This document shows positions 5,417 to 6,193 of a stretch of DNA of 6,193 bases, piece by piece. Within the stretch, counting starts at the first letter, position 1; every line of letters starts with the position of its first letter. The DNA lies in assembly GCA_016781225.1 (NCBI GenBank), contig JADDQT010000122.1, positions 1-6,193 on the forward strand. The letters run 5' to 3'. This DNA comes from Actinomycetota bacterium (GTDB lineage: Bacteria; Actinomycetota; Acidimicrobiia; Acidimicrobiales; GCA-2861595). The position numbers were made by a program, and so were the translations under genes. A model generated the notes under the pieces. It saw only the letters and a program-made list of their open reading frames with translations, was not told the DNA's origin and made no database searches.

Positions 5417-5419
5417 GCG

Positions 5420-5435
5420 GCTCCCGGAAGGGAGC
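5420..5435. terminator. Hairpin after the CBS-domain gene
   Basis: GCTCCC (5420-5425) and GGGAGC (5430-5435) form a perfect 6-bp stem around a GGAA loop, starting 3 nt after the CBS stop codon; two more C-G pairs are possible beyond one mismatch. It lacks a U-tract. It may be a weak terminator or an RNA-processing/stability element between the CBS and phosphoesterase genes. Confidence 0.4.
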
Positions 5436-5461
5436 GGCCTCCGGCAGGGCACCATGGTGGG

Positions 5462-6067
5462 ATGACCACCTGGTTCACCGCCGACCTCCACTTCGGGCAC
5501 GCCAACATCATCGGCTACTGCGACCGCCCCTTCGCCGACGCCGAGGCCATGAACCGGTCGCTGGTCGAGGGCTGGAACGACATCGTCGGCGACGACGACA
5601 CCGTCTGGGTCCTGGGCGACGTGGCCCTCGGGCGGATCGCCGACACGCTGCCGCTGGTCTCGCTGCTCACCGGGCGCAAGCTGCTCCTGGCCGGGAACCA
5701 CGACCGGTGCTGGGTCGGTCATGGCAAGCGGGCGAAGGGGTGGACCGAGCGCTATGTCGATGCCGGGTTCGCCGAGGTCCACCAGGGCCACGTCCCGCTA
5801 CGGGTCGTCGGGCAGGACGTCATCGCCTGCCACTTCCCCTACCGCGGCGACAGCCAGGACCGCGACCGCTACACCGAGCACCGTCCTCCGGACAACGGCC
5901 AATGGCTCCTCCACGGACACGTGCACGAGCAGTGGCGTCAACGAGGCCGCATGATCAACGTGGGTGTCGACGCGTGGGGTTACCGTCCGGTGGGCGAGCA
6001 GGCCATCGCCGAGCTGCTCATGAGGGGCCCCGCCGACCAACCGCCTCAGTACCAGCCCCCTCAGTAG
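5462..6067 (+). CDS. Small calcineurin-like metallophosphoesterase
   Basis: This 201-aa protein carries the ordered metal-binding motifs of the calcineurin-like phosphoesterase fold: D8-L-H10, G52-D53, G78-N79-H80-D81, H124 in ACHFPY, and G152-H153-V154-H155. All are present, so two metal ions should bind and the enzyme should hydrolyse phosphoesters in the cytosol; no signal peptide is seen. The short form beginning TTWFTADLHFGHANII is that of the compact bacterial and phage phosphoesterases whose substrates are mostly unknown. ATG 5462 has a poor ribosome site, but homology starts immediately after it. The end, rich in QPPQ, is low-complexity. The gene overlaps the convergent histidine kinase remnant by its last bases. 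Confidence 0.92.
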   Translation: MTTWFTADLHFGHANIIGYCDRPFADAEAMNRSLVEGWNDIVGDDDTVWVLGDVALGRIADTLPLVSLLTGRKLLLAGNHDRCWVGHGKRAKGWTERYVDAGFAEVHQGHVPLRVVGQDVIACHFPYRGDSQDRDRYTEHRPPDNGQWLLHGHVHEQWRQRGRMINVGVDAWGYRPVGEQAIAELLMRGPADQPPQYQPPQ

Positions 6068-6193
6068 AGGCTGCCGGGAGGCGGACCTCCATCTCCAGGC
6101 CTGCCTCGGTGCGGGCCCGGACGCTGACCGAGCCGCCGTGGGCGGCGGGCCCGGATGATGGACAGTGGCGTCCGCAGCTCGTGGGAGGCGTCG
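6018..6193 (-). pseudogene. Histidine kinase remnant: H-box joined out of frame to the kinase C-terminal tail
   Basis: Entering from the right edge on the minus strand, the first frame reads DASHELRTPLSII, the phospho-accepting H-box of a HisKA sensor kinase. About 6 codons on, in a different frame, the sequence reads AHGGSVSVRARTEAGLEMEV, the stretch normally found at the very end of the HATPase domain, followed by RLPAA and a stop at 6020-6018. Between these parts a normal kinase has more than 100 residues (second DHp helix, N, G1 and G2 boxes); all are missing. The H-box frame itself stops at 6063-6061. This is an internally deleted, frameshifted kinase or an assembly join at the fragment edge. 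The response regulator would lie outside the window. Confidence 0.7.

Noticed and set aside
4943..5791. Minus-strand ORF (282 codons) opposite the CBS and phosphoesterase genes
   Set aside because: Mirror frame of two clear plus-strand genes; no motif and Val/His-rich shadow composition.

Overview
The window is a GC-rich (roughly two-thirds G+C), gene-dense stretch from an actinobacterial-type genome. This is inferred from the strong G/C bias at third codon positions and from the gene families: a DinB/MDMPI-type mycothiol-dependent isomerase-like protein, a YbdK-type glutamate-cysteine ligase and an ECF sigma/anti-sigma pair with a Pro/Gly-rich linker. The phylum (Actinomycetota) is likely; the class cannot be fixed from this sequence. 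Both ends cut through genes, so it may be a fragment of a metagenomic contig.

Left part (1-1203): the C-terminus of a GlcF-like Fe-S subunit on the plus strand, then a very short acidic protein on the minus strand (267-392) with a strong Shine-Dalgarno site, then a plus-strand MDMPI/DinB-fold protein with the expected His/Glu/His metal site.

Middle (1238-3591), all on the minus strand and read from right to left: a 48-aa secreted peptide with a two-cysteine mature part, a 55-aa two-helix hydrophobic membrane protein, an ECF sigma factor, and its translationally overlapping membrane-spanning anti-sigma-like partner. An orphan reading frame of unknown nature follows. The two tiny envelope genes have the same bipartite upstream element (GTAACGG, then GCGAT 13-14 nt later) at nearly the same distance from their start codons. 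This looks like a shared ECF-type promoter and makes the block a candidate small envelope-response regulon.

Right part (3809-6067), plus strand: a carboxylate-amine ligase of the YbdK/GCS2 family, a tandem-CBS-domain protein and a small metallophosphoesterase. The last 130 bases on the minus strand carry a histidine kinase H-box joined almost directly, and out of frame, to a kinase C-terminal tail. This is either an internally deleted pseudogene or an assembly chimera at the contig edge.

No tRNA, rRNA, CRISPR array, transposase or integrase was seen. Four coding features (the small acidic, membrane and secreted proteins and the kinase remnant) are short and easy to miss by automatic gene calling.
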